Assembly: GCF_001039355.2 (NCBI RefSeq)
Contig: NW_019775303.1
Coordinates: forward strand, 1 to 27,944
DNA from: Lingula anatina
Lineage: Eukaryota; Brachiopoda; Lingulata; Lingulida; Lingulidae
Length of the DNA stretch: 27,944 bases
Direction: 5' to 3'
The position numbers and the translations under genes were made by a program. Below are positions 8,764 through 19,178 of the stretch, piece after piece; within the stretch, counting starts at the first letter, position 1; every line of letters starts with the position of its first letter. A model generated the notes under the pieces. That model did not search any database and was not told the origin of the DNA. It worked only from the letters and a program-made list of their open reading frames with translations.

Positions 8764-11700
8764 TTATACATGACAGCAGCAGTAGTTTGGTCCACAATAA
8801 TTGCCTCCGCAACTGCCGTATTTATATACTTGTGGTCCTTCCACCCCTACAGCTTCGTCGTGGTTTGATGACAGCCGCGGGCGATCTTTGTACACATGAA
8901 GCGCCTCAAAGCATGTCAAACTGAAGAGAAAAGAAGGAGAAACCATTCTATTCCCAAATTACATTTAAATATTACGAATATAGATAGTTTATCTTTAAAA
9001 ATTAGGCAGTAGTAGTATTTTAGCAAATCTTCGAAAACCAAATTTGGCGCAACTGGAAATTTTTGCTTGGACTTACTAACCTACCCAAATTTAAACAGCA
9101 GAGATTGTGAGTTACATCGATTTGAAGTATTTCATAAAAGAGTTGCGATACGGCTTGAACGGTGCACATCCTTCAGAAACCATGCCCAACTAATGATTTC
9201 TTTATCAAAATATGCAAAATGGAACTGCGTTTTGTAAATATTGAGCTTTAAAGTGCATATTTTCGCTATGTCTGAAAGTTACTGAGCTACACGGTCACGT
9301 GGTCTAATGACGTATTTCGAGAAGCTGCCATCTCTCAGAACACTGTACTAATTCGAGATGGAAGAAATGTCCGTGGATCTAGAAATTTCCCCATATCAGT
9401 TTGAGCCCGCGGTACGCTATTCATTACATTCCTCAGAGTATGAAAGTGAAACAAGCAGACAATACCACGACAGCTACGACGAATCTGAAATTGACGGGGG
9501 AGATTTCTCTGCGGACAAGGAGTATGCTGAAGATGATCCGCGTCTAGAAAATACTGTGACGACCTGATATGTCCGACAGGCCAGATATGTCCTACGACCA
9601 GAGAAGGCCAGATATGTTGTCGGACATATCTGGCCTGTCGGACACATCTGGCTCTTTTTTGTTGGACATTTCTGGCCTGTCGGACACATCTGGCTCTTTT
9701 TTGTCGGACATATCTGGCCTTCTCTGGTCGTAGGACATATCTGTTCTGTCGGACATATCGGGTCGTCACAACCATTGAAATTTTTAGACATGATAATGAT
9801 TCAAGTAGTTACACCTCTCAAAATTACATTTTTTACAAAAATCCAGCATCATGACTTAGACCTGACGTTAAATTTTTGCATGTTTAGTTGAGGTGATTTT
9901 AAACGCAATTTCTCTGCTAAACGATTGTTTTTATAGTGTTTTAATGGGTGGTAATCGATTTTAATATATTTCTTGTGTACAGGTTAAGAACTGTTTCACA
10001 AAATTCAAAAACTAACATTTACCGTGTCGCAACTCCTTCAGGATATTGTCATCATTCGTCCAAAACTACTTATTTACAGCTTTTCCTACATTTTTGGGGG
10101 GTAATAAATAAATCTCCAGTTATCAGAGACTAAATTAAGTAAAATTTACTTATTACATAAGCCATCTTACGGGTGAGGTCATAATTGCAATTTTGGGGAA
10201 AAACTGAAAAATTGGTTTCTCAAATTTCTTTTTTACCTGAGCAGCCACAATCACCCTTTCAACGCAAACATTTAGAACTCCAAAACCCTGCCAGCGATTT
10301 TTCTTAAAAGTTTTAGTTCAGATTTCATCGTTCGTCAAGCGAAATAATGCCTTTGTTTAATGAAAATCTGCTTAATTACGGGGTCGTAAATCCATAACAA
10401 AAGCATTTAACCCTAAACGCTGGCACGCTGGCAGACGATTAAAGTTTAGAGTTGCTTATACATTGCAACGAAAAAATATAAATGCCGATATTTTATATTT
10501 TCGAGAGTTTTTCATTGTTTTAAATCAGCACAAAGATAGCTGCATTATTGAATAATTAGAAAAACTCATTTTCTTTATCTGGATGATAATAATGGGTAAC
10601 AATTATATCCTTAAGGTAATAAGAGATACTGAGCATTATACCTTAGGTCGGAGCATGCGGTGGAACAATCCGGAAATTCACCACACTCCCTGCGCACGGC
10701 GTGTACTGTCCCGTCTCCAGACATAATACCGGTACAGGCTGCCTGGGCAATTTCGTCCATCCAGTTGTAGTAATCGGATTCTCGGTTACCTGAAGGTACA
10801 ATAACAGCTACGTGCACTGCCTTCTCTACCCCCCACTGCGGTGATAAACAAACAATGAACGTCCAAGCTACGCCCTGTAGCCCATCGCCCTTTCGTCTTA
10901 TTCTTTGGGTCCTTCTCTCCAACCCAACGCCCCCTCCTTCCCCATGTCAAGATAACAGGCCTACCCAACTACCAGACTCGGCACCTAAAGATCCTGAATT
11001 AACCGGTATATCGGACCACACTACCCGTTTTCAAGGTGTGTGTCAGATCGCATTTCGGAGTATCAGCCAGAACACCGACAGGATGAGCCCTGACATGCTC
11101 GGCTGTCACCTTGATTGGATAGTAAACGATTGTCGTAAAATCGCTATATGATTTTAAAACCGGGTGCATAATTTTGAAAGCCACCTAGATGAACCTTAGA
11201 CTGCCACATTAATCTAATACAATGCAAAAAAGCCCTATCAAAAGTGGTTAAAACATTCAAACCGAATGTCGTTAAGTCCCCGTATATCCCCATAGAGACA
11301 ATAAAATAGAGTACTTTAAAGTAAGAGTACAGTTTAAGGTTGTTCAGCCGAGCGTGGATGAGCCCGCAGTCGTGCTACAAAATTTGTTCAGGGGTATGAT
11401 ACTCCGAAATGCGATCTGACACACACCTTGAAAACGGGTAGCGTGGTCCGATATACCGGTTAATTCAGGATCCTTAGGTGCCGAGTCTGGTAGTTGGGTA
11501 GGCCTGGATAATATATGATCAAAAATCATCTGAGTGTATTCGTTTTCCCTTTTATGCCCCTCTATGCTGATTGGTATTAATATGTCTTGTTATGATATGC
11601 TTATTGTATACAAGTACATACTACTACATACTACTACTCTTCTTATAGATTAGTGGGCCGCAAATATCAAGCCAAACATTTAGTGCTCAATAAACATTAC

Positions 11701-12336
11701 TGTTTATATTCAGTATAACGGAATCAAATGAATGGCAAAAAACTTAAATAAGTGACTCAAAGGAATACATCCATCATCAGCGTGATAACTAGAGGCCCAT
11801 GTACACACATAGACACAAGATAATGGACACCCTTTTCTCTAAGTTAAAAAACATATAAAGCAAGTTTAAAATATCTGAAAATACATGTAGGGATGATATT
11901 TTAACAAATATCGTAAAATAATTAAAGGAATACACAACTTAAAAGAATTTAAAAGTCAAAACTTAAATAATGTCTGTTTAAACAGGAAATCAAACGAGGA
12001 GCCAATTTTTACATCTAAATTCCATTAGAAAATAATTTAAACTTAGTTTGTTATTCTAACAGTTGAAGTCAGCCTATGAGAAAGTCTGGCGTGAAAACAA
12101 CAAAATGAAAATCGACATGCAGGAAGAATGCAAAAATATATTTAACAACACGACTACATGTATAACATTTGAAAAATTCATTTATCATAATATCCAGTTT
12201 AAAAACTCGGTCTTCTACCGACTTAATAACCTTAATATATATAGAACAAAAACCAGTAATTACCCATCTCGTTGGCTGTTACTACCATCAGATTCACACA
12301 CAGAACGACGACCAGGAATCCTGCCACTTTAGCCAT
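8764..12336 (-). CDS. Gene B: small secreted Cys-rich protein (YCCC family)
   Basis: Three exons on the - strand: 12336-12264 (73 bases), 10789-10642 (148) and 8920-8764 (157), encoding 125 residues. Intron phases are 1 and 2 as in gene A. Exon 1 is a signal peptide (MAKVAGFLVVVLCVNLMVVTA). Exon 2 begins NRESDYYNWMDEIAQAAC and ends DCSTACSDL. Exon 3 has TCFEALHVYKDRPRLSSNH and ends YCGPNYCCCHV. Ten cysteines in the mature part can all pair. Introns 1 and 2 are about 1.5 and 1.7 kb, against 231 and 265 bases in gene A, because transposon-like sequence has been inserted. No exon is interrupted, so the gene appears intact. Whether splicing across the enlarged introns is efficient is not known. 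Confidence 0.8.
9358..9567 (+). pseudogene. N-terminal fragment of a P2RX7-like (P2X7 C-terminal-domain type) ORF
   Basis: An ATG-started acidic frame contains ISPYQFEP, then a Ser/Glu/Asp-rich stretch and EDDPRLENT. This order resembles the start of the P2RX7-like proteins that are numerous in marine invertebrate genomes, where RL-N-T is usually followed by a W-C-x-C-G-x-C zinc-binding region. Here the frame ends within a few codons because the palindromic element at 9556 begins there. The identification rests on memory of the family pattern and is tentative. Confidence 0.4.
9556..9769. mobile_element. Near-palindromic foldback element
   Basis: The element starts GTGACGACCTGATATGTCCG and ends with the approximate reverse complement, CGGACATATCGGGTCGTCAC. 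The arms extend for about 60 bases. The centre holds repeated GTCGGACAYATCTGGC units separated by TCTTTTTTGT. The transcript of either strand could fold into a long hairpin. No clear target-site duplication is seen. It interrupts the P2RX7-like frame. Confidence 0.75.
9770..10600. other. Inserted sequence in intron 2 of gene B, nothing coding recognised
   Basis: The stretch continues the block with no counterpart in gene A's 265-base intron. It is AT-rich, and I find no domain, RNA gene or clear terminal repeat in it. Confidence 0.4.
10956..11506. mobile_element. Inverted-repeat element in intron 1 of gene B
   Basis: Positions 10956-11065 and 11397-11506 are reverse complements over 110 bases with only a few differences, around a 331-base centre. 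The arms contain CCAACTACCAGACTCGGCAC and ACACACCTTGAAAACGGGTA (in right-arm orientation). Each arm gives an open frame (RPTQLPDSAPKDPELTG), but I see no transposase. The structure fits a foldback or composite MITE-like element. Confidence 0.7.
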
Positions 12337-13400
12337 TGTTCGATTTTTGATTCTTGCGTAACTTCTTTTGTCTGACACTTGAATTATTGGAGTGATATTG
12401 ATTGTCACTGACTCGTTTTGACCGTCTGTCTTGATATTTCCAAAGTTGTTCTAATGTTATTCCTAGATGACAATCTGGTCTTTGATATTGCACAGCAGTT
12501 GTTATCAGTAGTAAGCGAGACCGACAGGGCCCTAGATCTGAAACAGATGCGAAGTGTGTTGCCTGCAAATTTTGACTTCTGTTGTCGTGCTTTTGTAACG
12601 CTAAATTATAAAGTAAAAGTCGATCCTTAAATTTAAACAAACTACGAACGCGTTGTATTGACCTGCTACAGTTTCAATTTTATTATTTGTAATGATTTTT
12701 TTTCACTTTTAGCAAATTAATCAGCACAATATCCGTTTGCTTTATCTGCACTTACTCTATCATTTGACATTTACAATAAAACGTTTTCTGCGGTTTAATT
12801 GGTGGCGCGCTAACATCAAGGTGTCAATATCCCAAAGCAAAGTAACCGGAGAACCATCATCAATCGAATTGTCATTTTTTTTCTTCCCTTATCATTTTAG
12901 CTATGTGCACTGTCTCATCATTTGTTTGTGCTATAAGCATTTTCCTGTGTCTAGGAAAAGAGAAAATAGATATTGAACTAACTAACTAAATACAAAAGTT
13001 AAATCTTTACGGTAAAAAAGTTTCATCAATATCAGGAAGCAAATCACGCTTTTAAACATCGTTGCCTTTAATATTGGTTTTTCAATCTGTGAAGATTGTG
13101 CTTCACAGCAGCCACTCTGCTTGGAATAAAAAGAAATGTATCACCACAAAAAAGACATCGTTGCCTTTAATATTTTTATTAGTCTATGAAAACTATATTT
13201 TACAACAGTCATTCTGCAGGTGAAAGAAAGGAATATATCATCGCAAAAAATATGTATCCGTTAAAGTTAAAAGCACACTGTACATAAATTGGATGCATTA
13301 CCCGGTATATCCGAAATATCAAATGTAATTTATCACTATATATGCTTCTAAGTATCACTGCGATGAGATTGTGAATGTTGTGATTCATCCAGTTGTGTAC

Positions 13401-13424
13401 AAAAAAAAAAAAAAAAAAAAAAAA
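13401..13424. repeat. Poly(A) tract
   Basis: Twenty-four consecutive A, followed by GATAAAAAAAACAG. It lies at the outer edge of the gene B unit. It could be the tail of a retroposed sequence on the + strand, but no recognisable body precedes it. Confidence 0.9.
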
Positions 13425-13885
13425 GATAAAAAAAACAGACCTCCGCCAAAGCAGCTTAATTATCATTATTAATCAAAATCATCATCATTATCAAAATTAA
13501 TGGTTCACAACCAAAATTAGACATGTTGTAATTTGTCCAATGCGTGTCTATTCAAAATCCGTCCTTTTTGAGTAAGCTTGTTAACTAACAAACCAATGAT
13601 GCCAATTACCTTCTAAGAGTAGGTTTCAAAAATTCTAATTCTTGACGTAGTATTACAGCAATAATCCAACGTTGCGCTCAGTCAGTACCACTAATTTTTA
13701 ACAGAGAAGTGTCACTGCCCATCGGATATAACAATATACGGTCCTGTTACCGATCAAAATAACAGCTCTATCAAAAGAGTGGTATACAGTGCGTAAAGAG
13801 AATTCTTAGTACTCTCTGCCCACAGGGTGCGCTAGTAGTCCGTTACAAAATAATTGTTTGGCACTTACATAATTTTTGTACACAC

Positions 13886-13916
13886 CTTGGACATAATAGT
13901 CGTTATTATGTCCAAG
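13886..13916. repeat. Perfect hairpin, 13-base arms
   Basis: CTTGGACATAATA, a 5-base loop (GTCGT), then TATTATGTCCAAG. It lies 3' of gene C on the - strand, about 150 bases past its stop codon, so it could be transcribed in the 3' UTR. Function unknown. Confidence 0.7.
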
Positions 13917-14062
13917 TACACACGCATACTATTTTAGAAACCCCTGAAACCAGACGGTATATTTTCCCACATTAAATTACACTGGTTTTAACAAAATGAC
14001 ACATCTATAGACACCTGAAAGTTATAGCGTGGGTAATTATACAGTGACACACGCGACATCGT

Positions 14063-15454
14063 TTAACTAGCACGACAACAGCAGTATGACTGAGCGTTTA
14101 CGGCATTGGTCAGCTGTCCGCAGTCCACACTTCTGTGTGTTCCCAGTCCAGTTAGGTATGTGTCCTGTTGATAGGTCGCCGACAGCCGGGTTGCGTTTAT
14201 GTTGACAGATAACCAACCGACACAATGGAATGTGCTGAAATTTGTAAAAGAAAAAAAAGAAATATACATGTACTTCAAATTGATTTTTAAACACTACATT
14301 GCATATCCAACTGTTAGAATTTAGGTCACGACGCTCATCTCTTGTCCTCTTGTTAATCCAAGATGTGTTTTAGTCTAGTTATAACAAACGCGCATTAAAA
14401 AACCTTGTTTTGAAAGATGTGTCACCAATAAAAATGAGCATACCTGTATCCAGCTAATTCCGCGTCTGCCTGCCCCCAGGTGGTGCACATATTCCCGCAA
14501 TTTGTTCCGCTGTTAGCTCTTGGAGCAAACGTCAAACCTCCCGCCGAGTTCATTGCAGTGCAAGCCGCGGTCATCATCTCATCGTAATAATTGTAGTAGT
14601 CAGATTCCTCGAAACCTGGACACAAAGATTTACAAGCATTTAGACATTTAGCTCTTAGGAACTTAGAACGCATAAACTCTTATCAGCTATATGAAACTAT
14701 TTGTTAAACTTGCTGTATGCACTTTTAGAAATATGTAGGTTACATGCGAACAATATTTGTGGCTTCCCTTCTAATGGTTCTGTTTTACTGACACACAATT
14801 GTCGTTAGGATAGGATTCGAAATAAACCCATAGAAGCAATATTTGGAAACTTGTTAAACAGAAAATAAGAAACAGTTTTTGCATGAAAAAGTGTTAGATA
14901 ATGTGCGTCAATAATTTAGCACTTAAGTTCACATAGTTCAAATAGTATATCAAATACAATATGAACATTCCCCCTAAATATCTCTAAATAAAAAGGAATT
15001 ACCATAACCTCTTTAGAGTAGTAGGCCTAGATATCATATTAGTTCGGAAGATCAAATTTGATAGATATAACGACCTAAGGGACGCACAAAATATAATCTC
15101 AGCCACTTAAACTCTCTTCACGTCGCCTTCCTACCCATTCCCTCACTCACCTCGCCAGGGGAAATACACCCATTCCGGGTCCTGCAGGAGGGTGCCTTCC
15201 AGGTCGGCCCCAGTATGCAGCTTGCACGTTCTGGTCGAAGCACTTTGACTCATAGCGTTGCAGGCGCCCATGTTCCAGCAAGCGATGGCGCACATAGTGC
15301 CACTAGAATTGTCTTTGGTTATGGTTTGCAAACCTGTAAACTGCTTATTTCTCAGTCCCTTCCATACCTTTTGCATGTATCTAGTGCTTGAAGTTACACA
15401 CACGCCATATACCAGTAACAGAGCTAGAATCCCCTTCTGCTGGAAACAGCGCAT
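14063..15454 (-). CDS. Gene C: secreted PAN-domain / Cys-rich (YCCC family) fusion
   Basis: Three exons on the - strand: 15454-15151 (304 bases), 14615-14444 (172) and 14234-14063 (172), encoding 215 residues, with intron phases 1 and 2 as in genes A, B and D. Exon 1 has a signal peptide (MRCFQQKGILALLLVYGVCV). It is followed by a short PAN/Apple-like segment with four cysteines (MCAIACWNMGAC, then TRTCKLHTG), a fold used for protein or carbohydrate binding. Exon 2 begins FEESDYYNYYDEMMTAAC and has NCGNMC. Exon 3 starts TFHCVGWLSVN and ends SYCCCRAS. Exon 3 is more diverged than in A, B and D and lacks the CGPN motif. The long exon 1 replaces the short signal exon of the paralogs. The GAG|GTGAGT donor is strong. 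Confidence 0.8.
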
Positions 15455-15487
15455 CTTGCCGGGGAGAAACAAACGTCAGCTATAACT

Positions 15488-16078
15488 AGACGGCTGTATA
15501 ATACCTTAGACTACAAAAAAGGATTTTGTTTTTGGTCTCTGTCACATAAGTTTTCAAACTAAAATATCTATTTTAAGAAAAGGGAAAAGGATAAGGCACT
15601 GAAATCAATTCGAAGTTAACAAAAAAACAATAGAATCCTCTTTCCGTATATTTATTATCCAACAGACCGGTTTATTAGATCCTTGTACACGTTTACCCTG
15701 TCATGGAAGTTATGTGCACGGAAATCTACACATTGATTGTGAGACATGTTGTTTTCTAGATTAGCAATGAGAAAATCAAATAAGGTTTGTAGCAGATATT
15801 TGTTGATCAAAATAGTCAGTTGGCACGGAAATTTCAATCGATAAAGTAATCAAACTCAAGGTCTCACAAGTGTGAAGCGTGGGAATTTGATCGGGGGGGG
15901 GGTTATTTGTGATTTTCTGTAGAAAACTCAGAGAGTAGTAAAAAGTCAACCTTTTTTCGTAATAGGTATTAGTCTGGCAGAACAATAAAAAGGGGGGTTG
16001 ATTCACATTCAAAAATATAGAATTAACAAAAGTATGTGCTGCGTCCAAGAAATGTGCGTCTTTACACTGTAAGAATTA
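15488..16078. other. Upstream of gene C, nothing recognised
   Basis: AT-rich sequence with no TATA box I would defend and no open frame with a known domain. Confidence 0.4.
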
Positions 16079-16251
16079 GCCCCATTCATAATAGGGGACA
16101 AACTAGTCCGAGGGTCAAATATGGCTACCCACTACAAAGCTTGCCGTCTAGTCCGCTAATAGACACTGAATAGATATCACGTGGGGAAGTATTCAAGTGG
16201 ATTGGCCATATTTCACCCTCGGACTTGTTAGCCCCCTATTCTGAATGGGGC
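16079..16251. mobile_element. Short inverted-repeat element (MITE-like)
   Basis: The ends are imperfect inverted repeats of about 48 bases. The left begins GCCCCATTCATAATAGGGG. The right, read in reverse complement, begins GCCCCATTCAGAATAGGGGG. Both continue with AGTCCGAGGGT and AAATATGGC. The total length is 173 bases with no coding capacity. Confidence 0.75.
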
Positions 16252-17495
16252 CTTAAGATCTTCTATTCTGAATGGCCCCTATATGGCTCATTTAAGTATT
16301 GCTATACATCTCTATTTGTGGTCGTGCCGCCATTGATCACGGTTCAAAATACAGCAAGAGTAGATATCTTCCGTGTACACACTTCATACAGTAAAAGGAA
16401 TAATTCACCATTTCAACTTTTTTTCCTTATTCTGAACTCTTCGTGTAAAATTAACCACTGTCAATATTTTACTTTATACATCTGTGCATTTTACCCGAAA
16501 ACTTTTTCCTCGCAAATCATTGTTTAATAATTAGTATAATAAGAAAGTAGCGATTAAAACTTGGTGAGACCATAGAAGTATTTCTATGGTGAGACGCTTA
16601 ATTTAATATCTTTCCTCTGTCTTTTTTCAACACTTTTTAGTTCACACGGGAATTGGAATATAAGACTACAATAATTTCTAAATTTAAAATGTTCGATTTC
16701 CTTTTTATTTAGGCGCACATGTTTGGTAATCGAGACAAATTGTCCACCGGGAATGTTCATTGATTTTTTTACTTAAACATTGTCATTAAACAAAAATTGT
16801 CTGTGTTTGCTCTCACAGAGCTGTGCACTGTGACGTTAAGGGCCTGTTGACCATTTTCTTCACGCCACAATGTAAAGAAAACACAGAATTGTAACAAGTC
16901 GCTGGTGATGATAATGTTCAAACGATCTACTGTCATTGTAATTATAATCAATAAAGATACTTAAATATTTTTTGCAAAAAAACGTCCTGCATGGAGCGTG
17001 AGAATGTAATTTCGGGTGTTTGGATGAAAGGGCGTTAAAATGTGAAGATTTGATCAAGAAAAAAACACTTGGTTGCCATTACCATTCATTGTGTTCGCGT
17101 CAACAGCTTGAAGTAACGGAGTGATTACACTGCCACTGATCAAGTTCTTCGCCCTGAAGTAATGCTTGAAACATTTTGTTGAAGATGTTCATTGTCGCCT
17201 TCTTCATTGTCACTAATCGACGGTTCATTTACTGTTTGATTTATTTTTTGGTCTTCAATTCATATCACTCACCTATATCTTTATATTAAAACTTTCTGAT
17301 TGTCACATACCATATGTTGCTGAATGTACGGTTTATTTAATTTTATAATTTGAAATTTTATTTATTCTGTATTTATTCTATCATTAATATATAGTTGTGT
17401 GTGCTATTAGCCACGCTCTTCGTCATTTTGCATGATTTTGTGCGCACGTGTTTTTGAATTGCGTTAAAGCTGCATATCTTTTCTGAATTATCGTA
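16252..17495. other. Long non-coding stretch
   Basis: AT-rich. A small hairpin (ACCATAGAA with TTCTATGGT) lies at 16569-16590. Open frames of 60-100 codons show no recognisable domain. Confidence 0.4.
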
Positions 17496-18111
17496 TAGGG
17501 GAGAGCGGGGTTGGTTGCAACACTTTTCACCTTTTTTTGCGATATCTCAGCAGTCAAAGCTTTGGGGACAAAAATAAAAACACTGATAGGAGATAATTAT
17601 ATGCCGCACTCATCTATGAAATAAAACATCAAGTAGGTCTTTTAATTTTAGAGTAATAAATGCTCAAAGTTGCCTCTTAAAACGTTCCATCTCAACCCAC
17701 CCGCGGGGTAAGTTGGAACAGTCAGTGGGGTGAGTTGGAACAAGAGGGCGAGTTGGAACGCTTGCATATAAATTCAAAGTATAATTCATTTTAAAAGTAG
17801 GTTTATCTATATTAATTTCCCAACAAGTACGTGTTACCTTGTATTCGTATCTCCATGGTTTGTAAGCATTTTTTTACGTTTACAATTTGCTTTCAAATAG
17901 TCTTTTCGATGTATAAACCATATCCAGTTACACTTCATTTCATAATGATAACAAAAGTGGTGTAGTTTAAGAGAAAAGAAAGTGAATTCACATAACTCAA
18001 CCTATCAACAACAGCATGTTAGATCTACAAATGAAAACTATCTCTTTCAACTAGCCCTCAGAATTAAATCGCAGTTCTGACATATGTACACTTGGTCACC
18101 CTTAATTAGTA

Positions 18112-18290
18112 CAGTCTTCATGTGACCACTTTAAGACAAACAATGCATTTAACCCATTTCTCTTTGGTCGGCTGTTACTGAACAGCTCCCCACAAACCAG
18201 ACTTGGCCACTTTTCTCATTCTGACTCAGAATCGCTGGTCATCTTTATTTCCTTTTTCTTGATTTTCTCAATCGAGTAGAAATCTTTAAC
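18112..18290 (-). pseudogene. Transposase C-terminal remnant with PHD-like finger
   Basis: On the - strand, one frame gives IKKKEIKMTSDSESE and then a stop. Further on, a second frame gives WVKCIVCLK, and after a one-base shift the sequence continues WSHEDCTN before a stop codon. The W-x-x-C-x-x-C-x-x-W-x-H-E-x-C pattern at the extreme C terminus is typical of many invertebrate pogo-family transposases. An in-frame stop and a frameshift show that it is dead. Confidence 0.5.
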
Positions 18291-18490
18291 AGTTTTTTTT
18301 TAATTTTTGTTGCACTTGTCCTTTTTAATTTTGTTGGGCTTGGCCTTTTCTTTTTTGAGTAGCTCTTTTTCAGGTGTCAGTTAGAACTGCACTGCATCGT
18401 TTACTTCTTTTAATCTTTGGACTGCGACGGTGAGCCTTTGGAACCGGTCTATTTATTGCTGGACTTGAGCTGTTTTGGGTTTTTCTTATA

Positions 18491-18712
18491 CCCCCTTTAC
18501 ACTGGACGGCGTCTTTTCTGCATCCTTTCTGCGACCATGAAATTTGGCATCGCTGTGGTCTTAATAAGGAGGCACGAGCATTGATTTTGTATCAGAATGA
18601 ATGCTCAATGATCGGCCAGTTGTCGGCACGTAAAGTATTATACTTCTTTAACTCTCAAATGGGGCCGTACTGCTGGACGCAGAAAGGACGCCGTCCAGTG
18701 TAAAGGCCGGGG
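18491..18712. mobile_element. Nested inverted-repeat element inside the pogo-like relic
   Basis: The left end reads CCCCCTTTACACTGGACGGC. The right end in reverse complement reads CCCCGGCCTTTACACTGGAC and then GGCGTC. Matching TTTCTGCG / CGCAGAAA blocks lie further in. It is about 222 bases long with no coding capacity, so it probably inserted into the larger element after that stopped being active. Confidence 0.65.
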
Positions 18713-19025
18713 CCCTTAAGTGCGCTGTAGTGTGCTGCAGCACCTCTTCCGGTGAGGGCAACTGAGATTTCAACTGAAACTTTGCCTAAGTTACGAGGTG
18801 AATGTTTGTCTTTTCTGGTGGATTTAATTTTTGTACCCTCGTTCACTAAACATTAACAGCAACCCCCAATCCATTACACAAAGCATTTAAAACAATATCG
18901 GCAGAATTGGTGTTGTATAGTTTATCCATAACGTAGGCTCTCAGCTAGAATATTTTCATTTTGCCGCGAAATGCAGAGTAATAATCGACATTTCCTTCCA
19001 CTTCTAATAGCAATTTATCAATTTA

Positions 19026-19178
19026 TCACAAAAAGCAACAGTGGACATGCAGACCCCTTTCGACCAAACAGCTAGCAACTGCATTTAACAAACAGTGACC
19101 ATCCCCCCTTGTATCTTCTACAAGCATGTACATTCCGGCATCTTGGAGATTTTCTACCAGCTGGATTTCGTCTCCAGT
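19026..19178 (-). pseudogene. OTU-like cysteine protease fragment
   Basis: On the - strand one frame reads GDEIQLVENLQDAGMYMLVE, then DTRGDGHCLLNAVASCLVERG, and ends at a stop shortly after. The D-G-x-C-L-x-x-A-V core is like the N-terminal catalytic block of OTU deubiquitinase-type domains. The histidine half is not seen. It lies inside the pogo-like relic; whether the element carried it or the relic inserted around it cannot be told. Confidence 0.3.

Larger units (their letters stand above)
7452..13330. repeat. Tandem duplication unit carrying gene B, expanded by insertions
   Basis: Homology to the gene A unit is found at 7452-7580, 8650-9145 (exon 3 and the start of intron 2), 10642-10800 (exon 2) and ~12180-13330 (exon 1 and 5' flank). 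The blocks between have no counterpart in unit A. They hold a TTAA element, a TTTA microsatellite, a P2RX7-like fragment with a palindromic element inserted, and a 110-base inverted repeat. Confidence 0.65.
13331..14062. other. Intergenic between genes B and C
   Basis: It contains the poly(A) tract and a perfect 13-base-stem hairpin at 13886-13916. No coding frame is supported. Confidence 0.5.

Noticed and set aside
9335-9791. Cys/Arg-rich open frames on the - strand (repeated C-P-T, V-R-Q words)
   Set aside because: They translate the palindromic repeats of the foldback element, not a gene.
14063-14294. Two overlapping - strand frames upstream of gene C exon 3 taken as separate proteins
   Set aside because: The real coding part starts at the AG acceptor (14234). 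The upstream sequence is a pyrimidine tract and intron.
16225-16527. 100-codon + strand frame
   Set aside because: It starts inside a MITE terminal repeat and has no recognisable features.
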